Origin: VGKP01 sp964578345
GTDB taxonomy: Archaea > Nanobdellota > Nanobdellia > Pacearchaeales > GW2011-AR1
Assembly: GCA_964578345.1 (NCBI GenBank)
Contig: CAZOCP010000008.1
Coordinates: forward strand, 1 to 25,633
Reading direction: 5' to 3'
DNA length: 25,633 nucleotides
This document shows positions 14,452 to 21,137 of this stretch, piece after piece (positions within the stretch are counted from its first letter, which is position 1; each line of letters opens with the position of its first letter). The translations under genes were made by a program, and so were the position numbers. The notes under the pieces are model-generated. The model did no database searches. It saw only the letters and a list, made by a program, of their open reading frames with translations, and was not told the origin of the DNA.

Positions 14452-14489
14452 CATGATGTGACATCCTCCTTGCTCTAAGGGGCAAGTAA
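14452..14489. other. Possible IS200/IS605-type element end (hairpin remnant)
   Basis: TCATGATGTGACATCCTCC is followed by CTTGCTC-TAA-GGGGCAAG, a short hairpin (five Watson-Crick pairs plus wobble). Ends of IS200/IS605 and TnpB-carrying elements in archaea often read as GACATCCTCC followed by a GC-rich hairpin around CCTAAAGG, as I recall them. No TnpA or TnpB frame lies nearby, so this would be a solo remnant. The rest of 14400-14578 shows nothing else I can name. Confidence 0.35.
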
Positions 14490-14577
14490 TAGTCATCTAT
14501 ATCTGCTGAAAACCGTCTAAGATAAGGTAATTTTTAATAACCATTTAGATTTAGAATACTATTCAGAATAATCAAAA

Positions 14578-14589
14578 ATTTTAAATATA
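14578..14589 (+). promoter_or_regulatory. TATA box of the PC4-like gene
   Basis: ATTTTAAATATA centred ~25 bp before the ATG at 14609, a leaderless start. Confidence 0.5.
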
Positions 14590-14608
14590 AGAATGTCTTG
14601 TATATTCT

Positions 14609-14851
14609 ATGGAAAAAGACATTAATAGAATAACTAAAAGCCCAGACACAGAAATTGTTATCCGGATTGATGATTATGGCGGCAGGCCCGGATTAACAAT
14701 TAGAGAATATGTCAAGTCAGAGAAATACACTGGATTTACTAAATCAGGGCTGAGAATTCCTTCTGAGAAGTTTAAGATTTTTAAAGAAATTATCAATTCT
14801 ATAAATGAAAAGGACTTTGATTTTCCTGAATCTACTAAAGACTCATCTTAA
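14609..14851 (+). CDS. PC4-like ssDNA-binding transcription cofactor
   Basis: 80 aa. Residues ~14-60 (TEIVIRIDDYGGRPGLTIRE, a charged loop, YTGFTKSGLRIPSEKFKIFK) match the PC4/p15 fold: two curved strands with a G-R-P-G turn and the I-R-E-Y motif, a F/Y-T-K-x-G-L-R-I-P strand, then a helix. PC4 proteins bind single-stranded DNA as dimers and act in transcription and repair. The C-terminus is acidic and serine-rich (FPESTKDSS). It has its own TATA box and is transcribed away from gene A. The next gene is convergent. Confidence 0.75.
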   Translation: MEKDINRITKSPDTEIVIRIDDYGGRPGLTIREYVKSEKYTGFTKSGLRIPSEKFKIFKEIINSINEKDFDFPESTKDSS

Positions 14852-14951
14852 ATATACTAAACTATAAATAGAATATTTAATTGCTAATAAACAATCAGCT
14901 AAATAGCAATAAATTAACTAAACTACAAAAAATAAAAATAAAAAATTTAGT

Positions 14952-16169
14952 TTAGTAGTAGCTTTCTCCGAATTCTTTTGTTTTTTCAGGTTTTCTTGTC
15001 AGCAATACAATCAGAACGACTAAAAGCACAACAAAAATAATAGCAAGAACAACTGTTAAAAGAACAGTTGTATTACCAGTACTTATTTGTCCGCCTTTTC
15101 CTTCAGCCATAGCAGTGAAAGTTTCAGATTTCACAGAATTGCCGTCAGCATTTACATTCACTGTAAATTTATATTCGCCGGCTTTTGCTGCTTTAGCTTT
15201 TAAAAGCAGTGTTTTGCTTGTTCCAGCAGGAACTGCAAAAACAGGCTCGTCAGCTTCTACTGATAGGCCGTCATCTGCTTCTATAATGAAGTCGTAGACA
15301 TGTACTCTGTTTCCAGCATTTACCACAGTCAGTCGATAAGTTCCTTCTTCACTGACAGCAAAAGTTCTTGTACGCATAGGAGCAACTACAGTGCTTTCTT
15401 CAATAGCCCCGACAATCGCTATCTTTTTGCTTAAAGAGGTAGCAGAATCAGAGTTGTAAGATTCCAACTCTAAATTATAGATTCCTGCTTTGGTATTAGA
15501 AGGAATAGCTATATACATTCTTCTTTCAGCTGCATCTTCTTTATCAGGATCGTCCTGATCAACAGGTGCAAGGTCGCCGAAATAAGCCTTTTCTTCTATC
15601 CCTAATTGAGGGATGCTCACTTTAACAAATGTGTCTTCAGCAAATTCTATGCCTCTGTTTTTCAGAACAATGTTCAATGCAAGCATATCTCCAGCAGTGG
15701 CTTTTTGATTAAAGTTGACATCGAGAATTTCTACTATATAGGATTCTCTCTGTGCAGCCAGCTTAACAATTGCTTCAGGGATGCTTCCGTCATTGCCGCT
15801 TTCAACAGAAACTTTCAAAGTCAAATCTTCTGAAGGGTCTATATCGAACGGCACTTGTACTGAAACAAGTTTACTGTACGTAGAGCCATCTAGAACTCTG
15901 AATCTCTCTGAAGAAACTGCATACTCACGAGCGCCTGCAATCCACACTTTCACTCTTGCGTCAGTTGCATTATTCGTTGCTATAAAGGTTACTCTAACAG
16001 GCAAGGTCTCACCTGCAAATACTCCAAGATTCGGCGCGTTAACGCCAAGACCTTCTTCTCCCTTTACCTCAATACTTCTAATGATGCCAAATGCATTTAC
16101 ACTAGAAGCAAAGACTGCAACAAATGCAAGTAATGCTGCAAAAAAAACCAGTATTTTTTTGGATTTCAT
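14952..16169 (-). CDS. Secreted, C-terminally anchored surface protein
   Basis: 405 aa. Signal peptide at residues 1-26 (KKILVFFAALLAFVAVFA then SSVNA before the cleavage site). The ectodomain is a series of beta-sandwich-like segments: LPVRVTFIATNNATDARVKV, a CARDB-like part (GDMLALNIVLKNRGIEFAED), and YRLTVVNAGNRVHVYDFIIE followed by a KTLLLKAKAAKAGEYKFTV strand pair. A transmembrane helix lies near 367-391 (TTVLLTVVLAIIFVVLLVV), then a short basic cytoplasmic tail (RKPEKTKEFGESYY). One-pass type I topology. NxT/NxS sites are present (NNAT, GNTT). Its codons look richer in G and C than those of the neighbours, consistent with high expression; it may be an envelope protein, but no S-layer family could be named. 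A TATA box (TTTATAAATGC on the minus strand) lies near 16210-16220. Confidence 0.8.
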   Translation of the reverse strand: MKSKKILVFFAALLAFVAVFASSVNAFGIIRSIEVKGEEGLGVNAPNLGVFAGETLPVRVTFIATNNATDARVKVWIAGAREYAVSSERFRVLDGSTYSKLVSVQVPFDIDPSEDLTLKVSVESGNDGSIPEAIVKLAAQRESYIVEILDVNFNQKATAGDMLALNIVLKNRGIEFAEDTFVKVSIPQLGIEEKAYFGDLAPVDQDDPDKEDAAERRMYIAIPSNTKAGIYNLELESYNSDSATSLSKKIAIVGAIEESTVVAPMRTRTFAVSEEGTYRLTVVNAGNRVHVYDFIIEADDGLSVEADEPVFAVPAGTSKTLLLKAKAAKAGEYKFTVNVNADGNSVKSETFTAMAEGKGGQISTGNTTVLLTVVLAIIFVVLLVVLIVLLTRKPEKTKEFGESYY

Positions 16170-16263
16170 GGTTTGCGATAGATTTAATTAATAAAGATGA
16201 TTTTAATGCATTTATAAACTTTGTGGTAATAACATAAACAATAACATTTTACAGTGGCAAAGG

Positions 16264-16290
16264 ATTTATAAAGGTATACTAAAGTATACT
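16264..16290 (+). promoter_or_regulatory. TATA box with overlapping repeat operator for the RHH gene
   Basis: ATTTATAAAGG (16264-16274) is the TATA box, ~25 bp before the ATG at 16294. Directly after it GTATACT occurs twice (16274-16280 and 16284-16290), 10 bp apart, each inside a near-palindrome (AGTATACT is perfect). Ribbon-helix-helix proteins typically bind such short repeats one helical turn apart and repress themselves, so this is a likely autoregulatory site. Confidence 0.6.
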
Positions 16291-16293
16291 GCC

Positions 16294-16557
16294 ATGGATA
16301 ATGAAAAGCTGGAAAACGTAGATAAGAAAGCACTAAAAATAACGACGATAAAGATAGGTAGAGCAACAAAAGAACGGATAGACCATTTACGCATATATAA
16401 TAGAGAAACTTATGATGAGATAATGCAGCGTATATTGAATATCTTGAATATCTGTAGATTAGAGCCAGAGCGTGCAAGAGAACGCCTTGTTGCTATAGAT
16501 AAAGAACGCAAAAGAAATTTAAGCAATAAGAATATAATTAGGCGGCTGGGGAAATGA
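16294..16557 (+). CDS. Ribbon-helix-helix-type DNA-binding protein
   Basis: 87 aa. Residues ~15-55 (KITTIKIGRATKERIDHLRI, YNRETYDEIMQRILNILNI) follow the RHH pattern: strand T-T-I-K-I, helix T-K-E-R-I-D-x-L, then a R-E-T-Y-D-E-I helix, as in many small archaeal RHH proteins. The C-terminal ~25 residues are basic. Its stop overlaps the next start (ATGA), so it forms an operon with the 46-aa gene. It is divergent from the surface-protein gene, with both promoters in the same 124 bp, and may affect both. Confidence 0.75.
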   Translation: MDNEKLENVDKKALKITTIKIGRATKERIDHLRIYNRETYDEIMQRILNILNICRLEPERARERLVAIDKERKRNLSNKNIIRRLGK

Positions 16558-16694
16558 AACCTTTGAAGTTTCAGCAAGAAATCAAAAAAATTAGAATAAA
16601 AATTATAACGCCGGAAGAAATATGGGAGCAGGATAAACAACTTCTTCAAAAAAGATATTCAGAAAAAATAGAAAGATTTGAAAATATATGCTGA
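16554..16694 (+). CDS. Small 46-aa protein coupled to the RHH gene
   Basis: ATG at 16554 overlaps the TGA of the RHH gene (ATGA). The product, MKPLKFQQEIKKIRIKIITP then EEIWEQDKQLLQKRYSEKIE and RFENIC, is charged and probably helical, with no known domain. The overlap suggests translational coupling. It could be a small regulator partner or a reduced toxin; no residues point to an enzyme. It stops 5 bp before the end of the convergent endonuclease IV gene. Confidence 0.5.
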   Translation: MKPLKFQQEIKKIRIKIITPEEIWEQDKQLLQKRYSEKIERFENIC

Positions 16695-16699
16695 TTAAT

Positions 16700-17482
16700 T
16701 TATTCTCTTTGCTTTCTAATTTTCTCCCATATCTTTAATCCCTCAACACTGTCTTCAATCATAGAAGGAGATTCATTAATTATTCGAATCTCGCGGTTTT
16801 TAGGAATATGTATTAATAACTCCTCCCATTCTTTTTTCTCTGTTTTGCGATGGCTTTTTTCTCCTTTTTCTCCGTATATAATGCCTGAAAAATGCACATG
16901 CCATTCTTTTTGTGGAAAAGCTTTTTCAACTTCTGAATAATCAACTTTTTTATCTCTGGCAAGCAAATGCGCAAAATCTATACAAAAAGAACAGCCAGTA
17001 TCTTTTGTTAATCTTGAAATTTCATTTATGCTTCCAAAAACATTTATTTTTCCCATTGTTTCAGGAGCAATAAGAATTTTCCATTTATTGCTTTTAATCT
17101 CCTGCATTATATCAACTATCCCGTTTTTTATCATTTCGTAGCTTGCATTTTTATCTTCTCCGTAATAACCAGGATGAAAAACAACAATTTTTGCCCCTAG
17201 CAGCTCTCCAATTCTACAGCAGTCAATAATTCTTTTTTTTGTGGCCTCTCGTTTTGATTTCTCTGCTGAATTCAAATTTACAAAATAAGGCGCATGAATG
17301 CTTAAATCAATTCCTAAATTCTTAGATTTTTTCCCAATTTCAATAGCATCGCATGGCTTAATATAAATGTTATATGTAAAAGCTATCTCACAAACTCTTA
17401 GCCCTAATTTATGATACTTTTCCAAAACTTGAATAGCAGTTTTGACAGGCCCGAGTCCTGCAGGTCCAAAGATAACTCCCAT
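16700..17482 (-). CDS. Endonuclease IV-like AP endonuclease (TIM barrel)
   Basis: 260 aa, AP endonuclease 2 / endonuclease IV family; these enzymes cut DNA 5' of abasic sites in base excision repair using three metal ions. Metal-ligand candidates appear in the usual order: His63 (IHAPYFVN), His103 (FHPG), Glu141 (APETMG), Asp169 and His172 (CIDFAHLLARD), His195 and His197 (WHVHFSG), Glu237 (INESP). The start GVIFGPAGLGP is typical of an archaeal subgroup. Slightly shorter than E. coli Nfo (~285 aa) but the ligand set looks complete. It is divergent from the toxin-antitoxin pair with a shared promoter region. A sugar-isomerase role within the same fold is possible but less likely given the motifs. 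Confidence 0.82.
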   Translation of the reverse strand: MGVIFGPAGLGPVKTAIQVLEKYHKLGLRVCEIAFTYNIYIKPCDAIEIGKKSKNLGIDLSIHAPYFVNLNSAEKSKREATKKRIIDCCRIGELLGAKIVVFHPGYYGEDKNASYEMIKNGIVDIMQEIKSNKWKILIAPETMGKINVFGSINEISRLTKDTGCSFCIDFAHLLARDKKVDYSEVEKAFPQKEWHVHFSGIIYGEKGEKSHRKTEKKEWEELLIHIPKNREIRIINESPSMIEDSVEGLKIWEKIRKQRE

Positions 17483-17503
17483 TTGAATGGTAGGATTAAA
17501 TGC

Positions 17504-17520
17504 TTAATAAATTTATAACT
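17504..17520. promoter_or_regulatory. Shared divergent promoter region
   Basis: TTAATAAATTTATAACT holds a TATA-like box in both directions. Reading right, TTTATAAC (17512-17519) is ~27 bp before the ATG at 17545; reading left, GTTATAAATTT is ~25-30 bp before the endonuclease ATG at 17482. This supports the internal start of the antitoxin gene. Confidence 0.5.
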
Positions 17521-17544
17521 TCACAAGTTATTAAAGACCAAAGA

Positions 17545-17943
17545 ATGGTAGAACCGTTGCTAAGGGGTTTATCTGACAAGAAATTAGATAAAGATAATAG
17601 AGAAGATGCTGTGAAGTATTTATGCAGTCTAGAATCTCCAGCTAGCTTGGACTTTTTATGTGAAGAGCTTAAATCTCCACTTTTTAGGGCGGGGGACGGC
17701 GCGCGTTTTAGAAAATTTTATATAGGCATGAATTATCTATTATTTATGGAACAGCAGAATATAGACACTAGATTAGATAGAATTGAAAAAACCCTGAAAT
17801 ATATACAAGAAAACATGATAGATATAGATGTTATTATAACTGAAGAAGAAAGAAGAATGCTTGATGATAGCGTGGAAAACGAAAAGTCTGGAAATTTAGT
17901 TTCTTTAGAGGAAATTAAAAATGTTCGAAATAAAGCTAGATAA
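17545..17943 (+). CDS. RelB-like antitoxin with HEAT-like N-terminal extension
   Basis: With the ATG at 17545 the product is 132 aa; an upstream ATG at 17500 would add 15 residues but lies before the apparent TATA box. The C-terminus (VIITEEERRMLDDSVENEKS, then LVSLEEIKNVRNKAR) is the usual toxin-wrapping tail of RelB/ParD-type antitoxins. The first ~60 residues (VEPLLRGLSDKKLDKDNRED, AVKYLCSLESPASLDFLCEE) look like one HEAT repeat pair, and a short coiled coil (NIDTRLDRIEKTLKYIQEN) connects them. Ordinary RelB antitoxins are ~70-90 aa with an RHH or similar DNA-binding part, which I do not see here. A second internal ATG (17728) would give a normal-sized product. The toxin gene overlaps its last 23 bp. 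Confidence 0.72.
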   Translation: MVEPLLRGLSDKKLDKDNREDAVKYLCSLESPASLDFLCEELKSPLFRAGDGARFRKFYIGMNYLLFMEQQNIDTRLDRIEKTLKYIQENMIDIDVIITEEERRMLDDSVENEKSGNLVSLEEIKNVRNKAR

Positions 17944-18178
17944 ACAGCCCGAACATTTTCTTTCTAAGTGTGAAAATAAGCTTTTTAAGAGAACTAGTGG
18001 AAAGTTAGAGATATTAAAAACAAATCCTGTTCCACATGATGCAAAAAGAGTTTTGGGCTATGAGTTGCCTACTTTTAGGATAAGAATTGGAAAGCATCGC
18101 GCACTTTATCGTGTTAATTACGAAGAAAAAAGAATTATTGTTGTGAAGATTGATAAGCGAGATAAAGTTTATGACTAA
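17921..18178 (+). CDS. RelE/ParE-family toxin
   Basis: 85 aa. It has the RelE-fold signature: KLFKRTSGKLEILKTNPVP, then RVLGYELPTFRIRIGKHRAL, YRVNYEEKRIIVVKIDKRDK and a final VYD. R-I-R-I-G-K-H-R-A-L-Y-R-V is the core strand pair and K-I-D-K-R-D-K-V-Y the usual end. RelE members cut mRNA on the ribosome; ParE members poison gyrase; the basic residues favour RelE but do not prove it. It overlaps the antitoxin by 23 bp, as in many such operons, and ends overlapping the convergent phosphatase gene by 4 bp. Confidence 0.88.
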   Translation: MFEIKLDKQPEHFLSKCENKLFKRTSGKLEILKTNPVPHDAKRVLGYELPTFRIRIGKHRALYRVNYEEKRIIVVKIDKRDKVYD

Positions 18179-19050
18179 TTTCCATACCAATAAACAACAG
18201 TCCCTTCGCTATCAACATGTTGCCTGCAAAATTCTTCAAGTTTAGAGAAATTCTTTTCTCTAATCAGCCTTAAGCCCTCATCAGAAAACAAAGGCTTTCT
18301 TAAACCATCAGAATAAACCAAAACTACGTAGCCATCTTCTAACTTAAATTCTCCTTGCCTTATGTATTCTTCCGCTTCTTTTTCTCCTGTCAAAACACCG
18401 AAAGAGTATTTTTGTTTTGGTTTATTCCTAAAAAATCTTCTCATTAAAATTCTGCCTTCTGGATGTAACCACCATTGATGATTTTCACCAACACTTGCAA
18501 TGAATCCTTTAATAAAATCTGCTTGTTTTACTAAATCCCATCTTCCCTTATCTGTTGTCCAATATTCATCTGGAGTTTGGAGTTTGACCTTTCCATTTTT
18601 TCCTACAACTCCAACACCGCAACAAGCAATAAATTGATAATGAAGCTTATTTCCTTCTATCTCAGCTAAAGAAGCAGTGCAACCTGCTAAGTCTTCTTTT
18701 AACCAATTTGGGTCAGGAACTTTTGATTTGTTCAAATTGGAAATTTTCTTATTAGCTTTGTAAAGGTCGCCACTTTCAACAACAATATCCGCAACTCTTT
18801 TAGCTAAACTTGGTTTTGGGTAATGCTTAACCATGGCTTTTTTTCCTTCTTCAGTATTCAAATCAGGATAATTATTAAACGGGTCTCTACTTACACCATC
18901 AGCGATCGCTAAATAAATCATTTTTCCTTTTTCTGAATATTTTAAAGAATCTTCTGGGACATTTCCCCATTTTCCACGATAGTATGTTCCAGGTATTCCA
19001 AACATAGCCATAACTTCATCTGTTCCCTGAATTTTAATTGTTCTTGCCAT
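18175..19050 (-). CDS. PP2C-like protein phosphatase
   Basis: 291 aa, cytoplasmic. PP2C-type signs: LAIADGVSRDPF, with the metal-binding Asp51-Gly52 pair; a later DLAGCTASLAEIEGNKLHYQ strand set with GCTAS in the place of the usual GSTA/GTT; and VVLVYSDGLRKPLF near residue 250, the S-D-G motif. An N-terminal ~40 residues precede the first metal motif (YYRGKWGNVPEDS). It would dephosphorylate Ser/Thr in a manganese- or magnesium-dependent way. No kinase gene is nearby. A TATA box (CTTATAAATA, minus strand, near 19077) gives a leaderless start at 19050. Convergent with the toxin gene. Confidence 0.72.
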   Translation of the reverse strand: MARTIKIQGTDEVMAMFGIPGTYYRGKWGNVPEDSLKYSEKGKMIYLAIADGVSRDPFNNYPDLNTEEGKKAMVKHYPKPSLAKRVADIVVESGDLYKANKKISNLNKSKVPDPNWLKEDLAGCTASLAEIEGNKLHYQFIACCGVGVVGKNGKVKLQTPDEYWTTDKGRWDLVKQADFIKGFIASVGENHQWWLHPEGRILMRRFFRNKPKQKYSFGVLTGEKEAEEYIRQGEFKLEDGYVVLVYSDGLRKPLFSDEGLRLIREKNFSKLEEFCRQHVDSEGTVVYWYGN

Positions 19051-19126
19051 ACGTTTAAAGTAAAAATAAGTTATTTATAAGAATTTGCATGGTTTAGTAT
19101 ATCTTAACGTGCCTTCTGGATGGAGG

Positions 19127-19214
19127 ATTGGTAAATAAAAGACTTAAATTTCAGCCGAAGAAAAAATTTGCTTTAAATTTTAAAATTGGTTTTCAAAGGC
19201 AGATATTTACCAAT
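19127..19214. repeat. Spaced 11-bp inverted repeat in the 228-bp intergenic region
   Basis: ATTGGTAAATA (19127-19137) and TATTTACCAAT (19204-19214) are exact reverse complements 66 bp apart, with AAATTT-rich DNA between. It could form a long hairpin or be a small element remnant; in AT-rich DNA it may be chance. The remainder of 19051-19278 holds the two divergent promoters. Confidence 0.3.
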
Positions 19215-19278
19215 AATAAGTTAATAGATAATAGAGTACAAACATAATATTTATTAACCCTTTAAATCCAAAAGTTTA

Positions 19279-20319
19279 ATGGCTCAAAAATCATTTTTTG
19301 AAAAAAGTTCTCCTGAAGAAATACAAGATTCCTGTAGTATAAAAAGAGTATTTCGGCAAAGATTGTTGGTAGAGCAAATATGGAATCTTAATCCAGAAGA
19401 GGCTATTGAAGTGCGCACTCCGTTAATCCCTCTTTCTTTTTTACAAAGAGCAAAAACACAGGCCCAATCTTCAAGAAAACACTACAAGCACGGACTTCTA
19501 ATTCATATAGACCAGCCTGAAACAAAAAAAGAAGCCTATGAATTTCCAAATATTCCTCTTACTCTTCGTATGAAGGCCTTTGATGAAGCTTTTAGAGACA
19601 AGAAAGAAGAAGAGATTTATTATTTAGGTATTACATGGCAGCCTCTGCAATCTCTTGATAGAAGATGGAGAGTTGTTCCTTTTGATGTGCCTATCGAAGG
19701 TGCAAAAATATATTCTTATGCTTTTCATAACGCAGGAGGCATTGATATTGAAGGTAAATATACAAATGCAAAAAAAGTTCAGGCAGAAGGTGGCCAAATT
19801 CTGTGCAAAGTGCCTTCACGAACAGAAGGAAAAGAGAGATATAGAATAAATCTTTTGAACGTTCCGCTCATGCATGGAAAAGAAAAAAATTCTATAATCT
19901 GGAGTTTAAAAAGTCAGTATCTGGAAGGAAAAGAGCCAGAACGCTCTACTTTCCTGCATAATCTACGTTATGAGTGGGCTCAACATACTAAAAGCTCAGA
20001 TATATTTGTCTTTGGGCCTCATGAAACAGCAGCCTATTTTGCAATAATCCACAAATATTGGAAGGGGCTTGAAAACACAGTTCCTCTAGAAATGAATCCA
20101 TTCCCTTTACCGTCAAAAGATTGGGCAAGATTCTATGAACTATTAAAAAATAATGTAATAATATATGACCCAACACTTAGAAGCAAGAAAAAACTAAGAA
20201 ATCTTCATTTAGATGAGGTTTGCATTATGTTAAGCAGAAGCATTAAAGTAAAGGGTCCATATAACACTGCTTACTGGGATATGACAAGAGATGGTCCAAT
20301 AAAGAACTATTGGAAATAG
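19279..20319 (+). CDS. Unrecognised 346-aa protein
   Basis: Soluble protein with no signal peptide, membrane helix or motif I know. Features: basic N-terminal part (SIKRVFRQRLLVEQIWN), LLIHIDQPETKKEAYEFPNI, an aromatic WQPLQSLDRRWRVVPFDVPI segment, YSYAFHNAGGIDIEGKY, FGPHETAAYFAIIHKYW, and a C-terminal MLSRSIKVKGPYNTAYWDMT ending PIKNYWK. It is rich in His, Trp and Tyr with scattered Asp, so an enzyme is possible. It has a TATA-like CTTTAAATCC about 20 bp before the ATG. It stands alone, followed 48 bp later by another unknown gene with its own promoter. Confidence 0.75.
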   Translation: MAQKSFFEKSSPEEIQDSCSIKRVFRQRLLVEQIWNLNPEEAIEVRTPLIPLSFLQRAKTQAQSSRKHYKHGLLIHIDQPETKKEAYEFPNIPLTLRMKAFDEAFRDKKEEEIYYLGITWQPLQSLDRRWRVVPFDVPIEGAKIYSYAFHNAGGIDIEGKYTNAKKVQAEGGQILCKVPSRTEGKERYRINLLNVPLMHGKEKNSIIWSLKSQYLEGKEPERSTFLHNLRYEWAQHTKSSDIFVFGPHETAAYFAIIHKYWKGLENTVPLEMNPFPLPSKDWARFYELLKNNVIIYDPTLRSKKKLRNLHLDEVCIMLSRSIKVKGPYNTAYWDMTRDGPIKNYWK

Positions 20320-20321
20320 TA

Positions 20322-20348
20322 ATTATGTCAACATAATACTTATAAATT
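20322..20348 (+). promoter_or_regulatory. Palindrome and TATA box before the 119-aa gene
   Basis: ATTATGT-CA-ACATAAT (20322-20337) is a perfect 16-bp palindrome directly followed by CTTATAAATT (20339-20348), the TATA box ~23 bp before the ATG at 20368. Its position at the BRE suggests a regulator site. Confidence 0.4.
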
Positions 20349-20367
20349 CATCTTAATATAAATAAAA

Positions 20368-20727
20368 ATGACTTTAGATTCTCTCTTGAATTTTTTTAGA
20401 AATAATAGGGATTTCAGATTTATAGATCATAAAGAAGTTTATTCTCTTATACCAGAAGAATATCGATCCAGAGTAGATCAGCTTGCTGGCAAAGTAGGAA
20501 GAGATAAGATTCCATTTTTTCTAGCTGTAATTCAATTTTACGAGCCTGCCGAAGAAGCATTTGATATTTTAGTAAATAAATCAAGAAAAGATAGTTATGT
20601 TAAATATTCATTAGAAATATGGATATATAATGAAAGACAGAAGCATAAAAAAAGAGAGGAGAAGAATACTCCTCATAAAGCAGAACTTATTGAATATGCT
20701 CTTCAAGAGATAAAACAATACTTTTAA
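20368..20727 (+). CDS. Unrecognised 119-aa helical protein
   Basis: Predicted mostly helical: LLNFFRNNRDFRFIDHKEVY, YRSRVDQLAGKVGRDKIPFF, an aromatic LAVIQFYEPAEEAFDILVN, then a basic KHKKREEKN stretch and a final helix ALQEIKQYF. No signal, membrane helix or known motif. Its stop codon lies inside the TATA box of the Hsp20 gene, so the next operon starts independently. Role unknown. Confidence 0.68.
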   Translation: MTLDSLLNFFRNNRDFRFIDHKEVYSLIPEEYRSRVDQLAGKVGRDKIPFFLAVIQFYEPAEEAFDILVNKSRKDSYVKYSLEIWIYNERQKHKKREEKNTPHKAELIEYALQEIKQYF

Positions 20728-20755
20728 ATATCCCATACTTAATTAAAAATGGAGG
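20722..20755 (+). promoter_or_regulatory. Promoter and Shine-Dalgarno of the Hsp20-Cdc48 operon
   Basis: TTTTAAATA (20722-20730) is a TATA box overlapping the previous stop codon. GGAGG at 20751-20755, 4 bp before the ATG at 20760, is the clearest Shine-Dalgarno in the window, unlike the leaderless genes around it. Confidence 0.6.
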
Positions 20756-20759
20756 AAAC

Positions 20760-21137
20760 ATGGAAGACCCATTTTTTAACAACGACCCTTTCGAAAGTAT
20801 TGTAAGAGAGTTTTTTGGAGATAGAAGAAGGAAAAAAAATTATGAGATATCTGATGATGAAGATGTTTCTTTGAATTATGTAAACTCTGATAATGTCTTT
20901 TATATTATAGTTGAGCTTCCAGGTTTCGAGGCAGATGATATTTATGTACAAGTAAAGGATAGGAGAATTGAAATAAAAGCAAAGAAAAAAAGTATCGATA
21001 ATGTTGCTAAATATTTATCTCAAAAATTGCTTGCCGGAATTTCAATGATCCAAACATTGCCTCAAGGAATAGGAAAAGAATTTGATTATACTTATAAAAA
21101 TGGTATTTTAGAGATTCAGTTTAGGAGAAAAGAATGA
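20760..21137 (+). CDS. Small heat-shock protein (Hsp20/alpha-crystallin)
   Basis: 125 aa. An N-terminal arm rich in Phe and Asp (MEDPFFNNDPFESIVREFFG) is followed by an alpha-crystallin domain (about 40-122) with VFYIIVELPGFEADDIYVQV, the RRIEIKAKKK strand and a closing TLPQGIGKEFDYTYKNGILE then IQF. It is an ATP-independent holdase that keeps unfolded proteins soluble. The C-terminal I-x-I motif used in oligomer formation is missing; the protein ends RRKE after the last strand. The final ATGA overlaps the Cdc48 start, so holdase and unfoldase are made together. Confidence 0.9.
   Translation: MEDPFFNNDPFESIVREFFGDRRRKKNYEISDDEDVSLNYVNSDNVFYIIVELPGFEADDIYVQVKDRRIEIKAKKKSIDNVAKYLSQKLLAGISMIQTLPQGIGKEFDYTYKNGILEIQFRRKE

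Noticed and set aside
14445..14520. C/D box small RNA (ATGATGT ... CTGA)
   Set aside because: The C box has a mismatch, no C'/D' pair is placed correctly, and the hairpin fits an element end better.
19127..19214. Inverted repeat as a MITE
   Set aside because: Only 11-bp arms, no target duplication, and chance occurrence is plausible; kept only as a low-confidence repeat.
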